Source: Ilumatobacter fluminis | GTDB taxonomy: Bacteria > Actinomycetota > Acidimicrobiia > Acidimicrobiales > Ilumatobacteraceae | Assembly: GCF_004364865.1 (NCBI RefSeq) | Contig: NZ_SOAU01000001.1 | Location: forward strand, 744,001 to 808,000 | Length of the DNA stretch: 64,000 nucleotides | Direction: 5' to 3' | Shown here: positions 57,438-64,000 of the stretch, piece after piece | Numbering within the stretch: position 1 is the stretch's first letter | Layout of the letters: each line of letters starts with the position of its first letter | Notes under the pieces: generated by a model | The model's input: only the letters and a program-made list of their open reading frames with translations | Database searches by the model: none | What the model was told of the DNA's origin: nothing | Made by a program: the position numbers and the translations under genes

Positions 57438-60173
57438 GTGAGCGCGGTGGAGCGCGTCGAAACGGGACCCACGTCGTGGTGGACCGTCGACGGCACCGCC
57501 GCGACCGAGGAGTTCGGTGTCGACCCCGTGGAGGGCCTGTCCGACACCGAGGTCGCCGAACGGCTCGCCCGCTACGGCCCGAACGAGCTGGCGAAGGAGC
57601 CACCTCCGACCACGTGGGAGATCGCCCGCGGTCAGCTCACGAACCCGATGAACATCATGCTGCTGATCGTCGCCGTAGTCAGTTTCGTCATCGAGCAGTT
57701 CCCGACCGGTGTGATCGTCACCCTGCTCGTGACCTTCAACGTGGTGATGGGCGCCAGCCAGGAGAAGAAGGCACTGGCGAGCGTCGATGCGCTCGCGAGC
57801 TTGCAGGTGCCCCAGGCGCGGGTGCGTCGAGGCGGTGAGGTGACGTTGGTCGAGGCCAGCGGTCTCGTGCCCGGCGACATCACGCTGATCGAGGCGGGCG
57901 ATCTCGTCCCGGCCGACGGCAGGCTCCTGTCGTCGGCGACGCTCGAAGCGCAGGAGGCGGCCCTGACGGGTGAGAGCGCCCCGGTCCCCAAATCGCCGGG
58001 CGCCATCCCCGATCCCGAGACGGCGCTCGGTGACCGCACGAACATGGTGTTCCAGAACACCCAGATCACGCGGGGTTCGGCGACGTTCGTCGTGACCTCG
58101 ACCGGCGCATCGACACAGATGGGACGCATCGCCGGCATGGTGTCGTCGACCACGCGCACACGGTCGCCGCTCCAGCAGGAACTCGACGGGATGACGAAGG
58201 TGTTCGGCCTGCTCGCCACGATCACCGTCGGCATCATCGCCATCGCCGGGGTGATCCGCGATCAGGACCTCGAGACGCTGGCGCTGCTGTGCGTGACGAC
58301 GGCTATCTCGGCGATTCCGACCGGTCTCCCGACGTTCGTCCAGTCGATCCTCGGTTCGGGTGCGCGACGGCTCGCCGAGGACAAGGCCGTCGTGCGGACG
58401 CTCACCGACGTCGAGACGCTCGGAGGCACCACGGTCATCAACAGCGACAAGACCGGCACGCTGACGATGAACGCGATGACGGCGACGAGCATGTTCGCCG
58501 CCGGGGACTGGTACAAGATCGAGGGAGGCGGCTACGACAAGACGGGCGCCGTGCTGAGCGTCGCCGGCGTCGAGACGCCCGACTTCGAGCGGTTGGCGCT
58601 CGGGTTGGTGCTCTGTAGCGATGCCACGGTCGGCGACGACGGCACCGTCATCGGAGACCCGACCGAGGCGGCGCTGGTGGTGCTCGCCGCCAAGGTCGGT
58701 GTCGACGCCGAGGAGACCCGACGGGCCATGCCGCGTCGTACGGAGGTGCCGTTCGACTCCGACTACAAGTTCATGGCGACCTATCACGACCGGCCGTCGT
58801 GGATCTCCGGTGGCCGGTTCGTCGAACCGCACTTCATGACCGTCAAGGGGGCACCCGACGTGGTGCTCGGTCGTTGCTCGTCTGCGCTGTGGCACGGCGA
58901 GCAGGTGCCGATCGAGCAGGTGCGTGACGACATCCTCGCCGCGAACCGGCGCCTGTCCGAGCACGGTCTCCGGGTGCTGGCGTTCGCCGTGCGCGATGTG
59001 TCGGCCGACGTGATGGCTGCCGCCGACACCGACGCAATGAGCGAGGTGCACGATCTCGTGTTCGTCTCGATCGTCGGCATCATCGATCCGCTTCGCACCG
59101 AAGCGAAGGCCGCCGTCACCAAAGCACTCGCCGCCGGCATCGACGTGCGGATGATCACCGGCGACCACACGATCACGGCCCGAGCCATCGCCGACGAACT
59201 CGGTCTCGGGCCCGGCGTCGCCACCGGGGCCGAGCTGGGAGCGATGACCGACCAGGAGGTGCTCGACCGGCTGCCCGAACTGCACGTGTTCGGGCGGGTC
59301 GCGCCGGAGGACAAGGTTCGTCTCGCCCGGCTGATGCAGGACGCCGGCGAGGTCGTGGCGATGACCGGTGACGCCGTCAACGACGCAGCAGCGCTCAAAC
59401 AGGCCGATGTCGGGGTGGCGATGGGCAGCGGCTCGGAGGTGTCGAAGCAGGCGGCCAAGATGGTGCTGACCGACGACAACTTCGCCACGCTCGTCCACGC
59501 CGTCGACCTCGGGCGCGACATCTACCGTCGCATCACGACGTACGTGAAGCTCCAGCTCACGATCTTGTCGTCGGTGCTGCAGCTGATGCTGATCGCCACG
59601 ATCCTCGACATCAACGAGGGCGTCGCGCTGTTCCCGATGATGCTGCTGTTCTGCAAGCTGTTCGTGGTCGTGACGGTCGTGATCGGCATCGTCGTCGACG
59701 TGCCCGACCCGGGGGTGATGCAACGGCCGCCGCGAGCGCCGGGCACCCGCATCGTCAACCGCGACCAGGTCATCCGATGGGTCGTCAGCGGCTTCGTCGT
59801 CGCCGTCGCAGCGCTGTGCGTGCTGTCGTTCGGGCCCGACGAACCCAGCACCGAGTTGCCCAGCGCATCGATGACGATGGCCTTCGCCGTCGTGGCGCTC
59901 AGCTCGGTGAACATGGGGCTGGTCATGCGACGCGAACGCGAGCCGGTGTGGTCGTCGCCGGTGTTCCCGTATCTCGGTTGGATCCTGTTCGGCTGGACGC
60001 TGACCTGGGCCGCGGTCGAACTCGGTATGTTGCAGCGTCTGCTGCTCAGCACGCCGCTCACCGGCGGCCAGTGGGCCGTCTGCATCGGCCTGTCCGCCAT
60101 CGCCCCGCTGATCGTGTGGGCCGACAAGCAGCTCCAGATGCGGCGGGCCGAGCGTTCGGAAGCGGCCGGCTGA
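57438..60173 (+). CDS. P-type cation ATPase (P2-like) with atypical membrane motifs
   Basis: 911 residues from GTG 57438 (GGAG at 57427-57430 decides this start; the frame to 57360 begins near the likely transcription start). Cation-ATPase N-terminal domain (GLSDTEVAERLARYGPNELA), actuator TGES (EAALTGESAPVPKS), phosphorylation Asp337 in INSDKTGTLTMN, nucleotide-binding KGAPDVVLGRC, and hinge MTGDAVNDAAALKQADVGVA. Ten membrane helices. Differences from Ca-ATPases: the M4 motif PEGLP is PTGLP (from residue 294), the hinge is GDAVNDAAALK instead of GDGVNDAPALK, and M6 lacks the usual Asn/Asp ion ligands. So the ion cannot be assigned, and calcium is unlikely. Confidence 0.9.
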   Translation: MSAVERVETGPTSWWTVDGTAATEEFGVDPVEGLSDTEVAERLARYGPNELAKEPPPTTWEIARGQLTNPMNIMLLIVAVVSFVIEQFPTGVIVTLLVTFNVVMGASQEKKALASVDALASLQVPQARVRRGGEVTLVEASGLVPGDITLIEAGDLVPADGRLLSSATLEAQEAALTGESAPVPKSPGAIPDPETALGDRTNMVFQNTQITRGSATFVVTSTGASTQMGRIAGMVSSTTRTRSPLQQELDGMTKVFGLLATITVGIIAIAGVIRDQDLETLALLCVTTAISAIPTGLPTFVQSILGSGARRLAEDKAVVRTLTDVETLGGTTVINSDKTGTLTMNAMTATSMFAAGDWYKIEGGGYDKTGAVLSVAGVETPDFERLALGLVLCSDATVGDDGTVIGDPTEAALVVLAAKVGVDAEETRRAMPRRTEVPFDSDYKFMATYHDRPSWISGGRFVEPHFMTVKGAPDVVLGRCSSALWHGEQVPIEQVRDDILAANRRLSEHGLRVLAFAVRDVSADVMAAADTDAMSEVHDLVFVSIVGIIDPLRTEAKAAVTKALAAGIDVRMITGDHTITARAIADELGLGPGVATGAELGAMTDQEVLDRLPELHVFGRVAPEDKVRLARLMQDAGEVVAMTGDAVNDAAALKQADVGVAMGSGSEVSKQAAKMVLTDDNFATLVHAVDLGRDIYRRITTYVKLQLTILSSVLQLMLIATILDINEGVALFPMMLLFCKLFVVVTVVIGIVVDVPDPGVMQRPPRAPGTRIVNRDQVIRWVVSGFVVAVAALCVLSFGPDEPSTELPSASMTMAFAVVALSSVNMGLVMRREREPVWSSPVFPYLGWILFGWTLTWAAVELGMLQRLLLSTPLTGGQWAVCIGLSAIAPLIVWADKQLQMRRAERSEAAG

Positions 60174-60291
60174 CCGTCGGAGCGGGGGGATTGCGACGCC
60201 GAAAGTCGCCCACATCGGGTGGGGCGCCGCACCGGCGACCCGTCGTAAGGTTCGAACGTCGAACATCCGACCCGACCGCGAGGAGCATGCC

Positions 60292-60729
60292 GTGACCGAC
60301 GCCGAACCGACCATGGGACCGATCAGCTACCTGATCGTCGAGTTCCCCGGGAACCGGATGACGGGCGAGGGGCTCGCCGAGCTCATCGAGCTCTCGGATC
60401 GGGGCATCATCCGCGTGCTCGATCTGGCCTTCGTCACCCGTCATGACGACGGCTCGGTGACCGCGGCCGAACTCCAGGAGATCGACAGCGGAGACTTCGA
60501 CATGACCGTCTTCCATGGCGTGTCCGCCGGGCTGCTCGATCAGTCCGACTTCGACGACGCGGCCGCGGCGATCGAGCCCGGATCGTCGGCGGGCATCCTG
60601 CTGTTCGAGAACTGCTGGGCCACACGGTTCGTCGCCGGGCTGCGCAACGGCGGAGCCGAACTGGTCGCCGCCGGATACATCCCCCTCGCCGACATCGCCG
60701 CTGCGCTCGACGCAACCGAGACCGACTGA
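60292..60729 (+). CDS. DUF6325 (DUF1269-like) family protein
   Basis: 145 residues. ISYLIVEFPGNRMTGEGLAE, LIELSDRGIIRVLDLAFVTR, DDAAAAIEPGSSAGILLFEN and CWATRFVAGLRNGGAELVAA are typical of the small alpha/beta proteins once called DUF1269-like; function unknown, often beside SHOCT-domain genes in actinobacteria, as here. GTG start at 60292 with AGGAG upstream. 33 bases before the SHOCT gene, so the two form a unit. The gap from the ATPase (118 bases) likely holds the promoter. Confidence 0.8.
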   Translation: MTDAEPTMGPISYLIVEFPGNRMTGEGLAELIELSDRGIIRVLDLAFVTRHDDGSVTAAELQEIDSGDFDMTVFHGVSAGLLDQSDFDDAAAAIEPGSSAGILLFENCWATRFVAGLRNGGAELVAAGYIPLADIAAALDATETD

Positions 60730-60762
60730 CCCACGAGCGAACGACAGAAAGAAGGACCGATC

Positions 60763-61071
60763 ATGCCAGGACTGCTCCGAGGCGTCGCCCGAACCGCCGT
60801 GGTGGCGGGGACCGCGACCGCCGTTTCCAACCGTGTCTCGCGTCGCCAGGCGAATCGCTGGTCGCAACAACAGCAACCGCAGTACTACGAGCCCGCCCCG
60901 GCGCCCGCACCCGCTCCCGTCTACGAGGCGCCGCCCGCCGCTGCGCCCGCCGCGGCGCCGGCGTCGTCCGTGCCGATCGAGCAGCTCAAGCAACTCGCCG
61001 AGCTCAAGGAGCAGGGCATCCTCACCGAGGCCGAGTTCGCCGCCGAGAAGGCGAAGCTGCTCGGCCTCTGA
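60763..61071 (+). CDS. SHOCT-domain protein
   Basis: 102 residues. N-terminal amphipathic/hydrophobic part (LLRGVARTAVVAGTATAVSN), a Gln/Pro/Ala-rich linker (YEPAPAPAPAPVYEAPPAAA) and a C-terminal SHOCT motif (IEQLKQLAELKEQGILTEAE, FAAEKAKLLGL). SHOCT is a short oligomerisation/regulatory motif without known catalysis. AAGGA before the ATG. Second gene of a probable operon with DUF6325. Confidence 0.87.
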   Translation: MPGLLRGVARTAVVAGTATAVSNRVSRRQANRWSQQQQPQYYEPAPAPAPAPVYEAPPAAAPAAAPASSVPIEQLKQLAELKEQGILTEAEFAAEKAKLLGL

Positions 61072-61081
61072 CGGGTCGTCG

Positions 61082-61339
61082 ATGCTCTTCCTCTATCGCC
61101 CACGCGAGACGTGGATGCCGTTCTCGCTGCCGCGGAACCGCACCGATCAGGCTGCGTACAACCGGAGCCTGCAGCGGGAGTTCGAGTCGGCTCGGCACCA
61201 GCCCGCCGCCCCCGAGTCGCCGAACGCGGTCGGGCCGGCTCCCGAACAGATCCGGGCCGATCTCGACGGGCTCTTGGATGCCGGTGCCCTCACACCCGAC
61301 GAACATCGGGCGGCCATCGATCGGCTCGAGTCATCGTGA
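61082..61339 (+). CDS. Small protein with degenerate SHOCT-like C-terminus
   Basis: 85 residues. MLFLYRPRETWMPFSLPRNR at the N-terminus, an Arg/Gln-rich middle (QAAYNRSLQREFESARHQPA), and a C-terminal IRADLDGLLDAGALTPDEHR resembling the SHOCT pattern 'L..L...GvIT.eEf...'. No homology beyond that can be claimed. Starts 10 bases after the SHOCT gene and overlaps the next gene start by four bases, so it belongs to the same operon. Confidence 0.6.
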   Translation: MLFLYRPRETWMPFSLPRNRTDQAAYNRSLQREFESARHQPAAPESPNAVGPAPEQIRADLDGLLDAGALTPDEHRAAIDRLESS

Positions 61340-61758
61340 CGGCCGCACGACGCGCCGACGTGCTGGCGGCGACACTGCGGGCGCTCGCGACGTACGACCG
61401 TGACGTGCTCACACGCACGCTCGCACCCGATGTGCGGGTGTGGACGCCCGAGCTGGCGACGGCGACGCGTGACGAACTGCTCGCAGCCATCGACCAGCGC
61501 GACGAGGCGTTCGGTGACGTGTCGGTCGAGGTGCGCCCGCTCGACGTCGGCGGACTGCAGGCCTGCGCCGAGTGGACGATGTCGACCCAGCTCGTCGGCT
61601 CGATCGAACTCGCCAGTGGTGATGTGCTCGAACCGAACGGGAGCAAGATCTTTCTGAACGGCGTCGCGGTCGCCGACTTCGACGGCGACACGATCGCGGC
61701 GCTGCGTCAGTACTGGAACGTCGACAGCCTCTACGCCCAACTCGGCATCGAGCGCTGA
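61336..61758 (+). CDS. Nuclear transport factor 2-like (SnoaL-type) protein
   Basis: 140 residues from GTG 61336 (GTGA overlap with the previous gene). DVLAATLRALATYDRDVLTR, LAPDVRVWTPELATATRDEL, LAAIDQRDEAFGDVSVEVRP, and the closing IAALRQYWNVDSLYAQLGIE are typical of the NTF2-like fold, often an isomerase, hydrolase or ligand binder. No catalytic assignment is possible. Last gene of the DUF6325-SHOCT run and convergent with fumC. Confidence 0.75.
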   Translation: MTAARRADVLAATLRALATYDRDVLTRTLAPDVRVWTPELATATRDELLAAIDQRDEAFGDVSVEVRPLDVGGLQACAEWTMSTQLVGSIELASGDVLEPNGSKIFLNGVAVADFDGDTIAALRQYWNVDSLYAQLGIER

Positions 61759-61775
61759 CCCGCGCTTCGGCGTCG

Positions 61776-63167
61776 TCAGCCGGTGCGACCGACCATCTTG
61801 TCGGGGACGACGATCTCATCGAACTCCTCGGCGGTGAGGTGCCCGAGGTTCACGGCCTCGTCGCGCAGGGTGGTGCCGTTGGCGTGCGCCGCCTGCGCGA
61901 TCTCGGCCGCCGCGTAGTAGCCGATCTTGGTGTTCAAGGCCGTGACGAGCATGAGGCTCTGACCCAGCAGCTCCTCGATGCGCGCTCGGTTCGGCTCGAT
62001 GCCGACGGCGCAGTGGTCGTTGAAGCTTTTGCAGGCGTCGCCGATCAGTCGGATGCTGTGGAGCACGTTGGCGGCCATCACCGGCTTGAAGACGTTGAGT
62101 TGGAAGTGGCCGTGCGTGCCGGCGACGCTGACCGCCGTGTCGTTGCCGATCACCTGAGCACTCACCATCGTGAGCGCCTCACACTGGGTCGGGTTGACCT
62201 TGCCCGGCATGATCGAGCTGCCCGGTTCGTTGGCCGGGAGCACGATCTCGCCGATCGCCGTGCGAGGACCGCTCGCCAGCATCCGGATGTTGTTGGCGAT
62301 GTGCATCAGGCTCACGGCCAACCGCTTCAGCGCGCCGCTGATCTCGACCATTGCATCGTGGGCGCTGAGGCTCTCGAACTTGTTCTCGGCGGTGACGAAC
62401 GGGTGGCCGGTCAGCTCGGCGATCTTGGCGGCGACCGCGACGTCGTAGCCCTCTGGGGTGTTGAGGCCGGTGCCGACGGCGGTGCCGCCGAGGGCCAGCT
62501 CGCGCACCCGCACGAGGCTGTCGTCGACCGCCTCCATGCCTCGTTGCAGCTGCATCGCGTACCCGCTGAACTCCTGGCCGAGCGTGACGGGGGTGGCGTC
62601 CATGAGGTGGGTTCGTCCCGTCTTCACGACATCCATGAACTCCGTCGACTTGGCAGCGAGCGTGTCGTGGAGGAGCCGCACGTTCGGCAGCATCCGAGTG
62701 ACGATCGCGTCGTACACGGCGATGTGCATCGCCGTCGGGAAGGTGTCGTTCGAGCTCTGACTCTTGTTGACGTCGTCGTTGGCCTTCACGAGCTTCTCGG
62801 CCCGGAAGTCGCCGCCGAGCAGTTCGGTGGCGCGGTTGGCGACGACCTCGTTGACGTTCATGTTGCTCTGGGTGCCCGAACCGGTCTGCCAGACGACGAG
62901 CGGGAACTCGTCGTCGTGGTCGCCGGCCAGGATCTCGTCGCACGCAGCGGCGATCGCGTTCGCGGTCTCGGCCGGGAACTCCGTCAGGTCGGCGTTGACG
63001 AGCGCCGCTGCCTTCTTGAGCTGCGCGAAGGCCATGACGATCTCGCGCGGCATCGTCTGCCCACCGATGTCGAAGTTCTCGAGGCTGCGTTGGGTCTGGG
63101 CGCCCCAGTAGCGCACGTCGGGCACCTCGACCTCGCCGAGGGTGTCGGTTTCGATGCGTGTCGTCAT
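61776..63167 (-). CDS. fumC: Class II fumarate hydratase
   Basis: 463 residues, standard length. [80 protein letters not shown], and the fumarase/aspartase signature [20 protein letters not shown], with the catalytic Ser of [10 protein letters not shown]. Converts fumarate to malate in the TCA cycle; unlike class I it has no iron-sulfur cluster. ATG 63167 is preceded by GGAGATC. Divergent from the YbaN gene; monocistronic. Confidence 0.96.
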   Translation of the reverse strand: MTTRIETDTLGEVEVPDVRYWGAQTQRSLENFDIGGQTMPREIVMAFAQLKKAAALVNADLTEFPAETANAIAAACDEILAGDHDDEFPLVVWQTGSGTQSNMNVNEVVANRATELLGGDFRAEKLVKANDDVNKSQSSNDTFPTAMHIAVYDAIVTRMLPNVRLLHDTLAAKSTEFMDVVKTGRTHLMDATPVTLGQEFSGYAMQLQRGMEAVDDSLVRVRELALGGTAVGTGLNTPEGYDVAVAAKIAELTGHPFVTAENKFESLSAHDAMVEISGALKRLAVSLMHIANNIRMLASGPRTAIGEIVLPANEPGSSIMPGKVNPTQCEALTMVSAQVIGNDTAVSVAGTHGHFQLNVFKPVMAANVLHSIRLIGDACKSFNDHCAVGIEPNRARIEELLGQSLMLVTALNTKIGYYAAAEIAQAAHANGTTLRDEAVNLGHLTAEEFDEIVVPDKMVGRTG

Positions 63168-63298
63168 GGTTGGATCTCCGATCGGTGGCGTCGACGGCGC
63201 GGTGCCCGTCCGTCGCGCACCCGAAACCTACGTCGCCGAGCGGTGATCTCCGAGAGGGGACCAAGGTCCGGTCGACACCTCGCCGGGCCGCCCGTACG

Positions 63299-63778
63299 AT
63301 GACGGCGATGTCGCCCGGATCGCCCCAGGGCTCGCTCGAACGAGACGAGCTGGCACTGGCCGCGACGCCGGTCGTGCGGTCACGGTTGGCTCGGGCACTC
63401 TGGGCCGTGGCGGGTCTGGTGTGCGTCGGTTTGGGCTTGATCGGTGTCGTCGTGCCGGGCCTGCCGACGACCGGCTTCATGATCCTCGCCGCTGCGGCGT
63501 TCTCCCGATCGAGCCCGCGCCTCGAACAGTGGGTCTTGGGTCTGCCGAAGGTCGGGCCGGCGGTGCAGGCTTACCGTGCCGGGCTGGGCATGCCGATGAA
63601 GGCCAAGGTGACGGCCATCGCGATGATGACGATCGCCATCGCGATCAGCGCCTTCCTGCTCGACAGTTGGGTGGTCCGTGGCGTCATCATCGCCGCCGGC
63701 GTCATCGGCACCGTCGTGATCCTCCGGACCCCGACCCGCCGCGACGATCCGATCATCGCTCCGCCCGAGCAGGGATGA
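63299..63778 (+). CDS. YbaN-like (DUF454) membrane protein
   Basis: 159 residues with the DUF454 pattern: WAVAGLVCVGLGLIGVVVPG, LPTTGFMILAAAAFSRSSPR, LEQWVLGLPKVGPAVQAYRA, then two more helices (VTAIAMMTIAIAISAFLLDS and VVRGVIIAAGVIGTVVILR). The GIVVPGLPTTPFLLLA-like segment is diagnostic. Inner-membrane protein of unknown function. ATG 63299 or 63308 are both possible. A perfect 13-bp hairpin follows the stop by five bases. Confidence 0.83.
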   Translation: MTAMSPGSPQGSLERDELALAATPVVRSRLARALWAVAGLVCVGLGLIGVVVPGLPTTGFMILAAAAFSRSSPRLEQWVLGLPKVGPAVQAYRAGLGMPMKAKVTAIAMMTIAIAISAFLLDSWVVRGVIIAAGVIGTVVILRTPTRRDDPIIAPPEQG

Positions 63779-63783
63779 ACGAC

Positions 63784-63813
63784 GAACGGCCGGACCCGAG
63801 GGTCCGGCCGTTC
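63784..63813. terminator. Bidirectional hairpin between the YbaN gene and tRNA-Thr
   Basis: GAACGGCCGGACC (63784-63796), loop CGAG, perfect complement at 63801-63813. It follows the YbaN stop by five bases and lies five bases past the tRNA-Thr 3' end on the minus strand, so it probably ends both transcripts. Confidence 0.8.
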
Positions 63814-63818
63814 TGCAG

Positions 63819-63891
63819 AGCCCAGAAGGGGAATTGAACCCCTGACCTACGCATTACGAGTGCGTTGCTCTACCGACTGAGCTATCTGGGC
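63819..63891 (-). tRNA. tRNA-Thr (anticodon CGT)
   Basis: Minus-strand cloverleaf. Acceptor GCCCAGA (63891-63885) pairs with TCTGGGC; D arm TAGCTCAGTCGGTAGAGCA; anticodon stem ACGCA/TGCGT around the loop CTCGTAA, giving CGT; T arm CAGGGG-TTCAATT-CCCCT. Discriminator T; no encoded CCA, unlike tRNA-Pro in this window. Confidence 0.96.
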
Positions 63892-64000
63892 AGCGGTCCG
63901 ACAGGTTAGCGCTGGATTCGCCGTCCCACATACGCCGGGGAGAGGCAAACGTGGTGCACGACCTGGTTGCCTCGTGTGCCTCGTGACGATTCAGGTCGCA
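63892..64000. other. Right-end non-coding stretch
   Basis: Upstream region of tRNA-Thr. A minus-strand TAACCT (63908-63903) could be its -10; no good -35 is seen. A 7-bp stem GAGGCAA/TTGCCTC (63942-63948 with 63967-63973) is present. No gene seen before the window ends. Confidence 0.3.

Noticed and set aside
57348-60314. 988-residue minus-strand open frame
   Set aside because: It lies antisense to the P-type ATPase; composition is Arg/His/Asp-rich without domains, as expected for a shadow frame in high-GC DNA.
63820-63829. Shared 10-mer CCCAGAAGGG(G) between tRNA-Thr and family B cores as a repeat origin
   Set aside because: The match covers only about ten bases of the acceptor/T-arm region and breaks in the core centre; chance is likely.

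Overview
The window is about 64 kb of high-GC chromosome from an actinobacterium. Supporting traits are mycothiol genes (mshA, a SigR/RsrA-type sigma/anti-sigma pair), an RsiG-like protein, a rex-hemACD gene order as in Streptomyces, and a twin ArsA/Get3-like ATPase pair like Mycobacterium Rv3679-Rv3680. Secreted proteins with 'SPARLLESR/DTR ... VDVxGxF' repeats and SelA/SelB make an Acidimicrobiia (Ilumatobacter-like) host my best guess. That assignment is inference, not proof. Gene density is high, genes sit on both strands, and I see no prophage, insertion sequence or resistance island. Most content is housekeeping.

Layout. 1-5 kb: partial aat, a hydroxyacyl-CoA dehydrogenase, a NUDIX hydrolase, and a divergent arsR/arsI pair with a visible promoter and dyad. 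5-15.8 kb: nadE, two large secreted proteins (an ELWxTDGT propeller with a near-perfect 381-bp triplication, and a sorbosone/glucose dehydrogenase-like protein), a Cys/Met PLP enzyme and the arsenite pump acr3. 15.9-20.7 kb: tRNA-Pro(CGG), a response regulator coupled to the ArsA-like pair, NfeD and an arginase-family enzyme. 20.7-24.8 kb: selA-selB and dut, surrounded by repeat arrays. 24.8-34.8 kb: a lipoprotein FKBP-cyclophilin fusion plus a second FKBP, a MoaD/ThiS protein, an RsiG-like c-di-GMP protein, an XRE regulator, mshA-ybjN-proC, a candidate small RNA, a SAM hydrolase and an acyl-CoA ligase. 34.8-44.7 kb: rex-hemA-hemC-hemD, two secreted/membrane proteins, hemB-hemL. With a Rex-box-like site upstream of rex, this supplies tetrapyrrole synthesis from glutamyl-tRNA to uroporphyrinogen III, probably under NADH/NAD control. 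45-57 kb: an oxidoreductase/hydrolase/acyltransferase-like/epimerase run, an M23 peptidase, a phosphatase-like protein without its cysteine, tilS, sigR-rsrA, marR, a fused MFS/spermidine-synthase protein and two lipoproteins. 57-64 kb: an atypical P-type ATPase, SHOCT proteins, fumC, a YbaN protein and tRNA-Thr(CGT).

The most unusual feature is a set of intergenic repeats with fixed geometry. One family has a 25-bp quasi-palindromic core with 32-base spacers (three loci). A second has a 27-bp core with 31- then 27-base spacers (two loci, both F-R-R-R). In every locus the first core is inverted relative to the rest. Several cores abut or overlap stop codons. They look like REPIN-type elements (REP doublets with tandem expansion). 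A third family consists of 40-bp near-uninterrupted palindromes (two loci). No transposase that could mobilise them is in the window.
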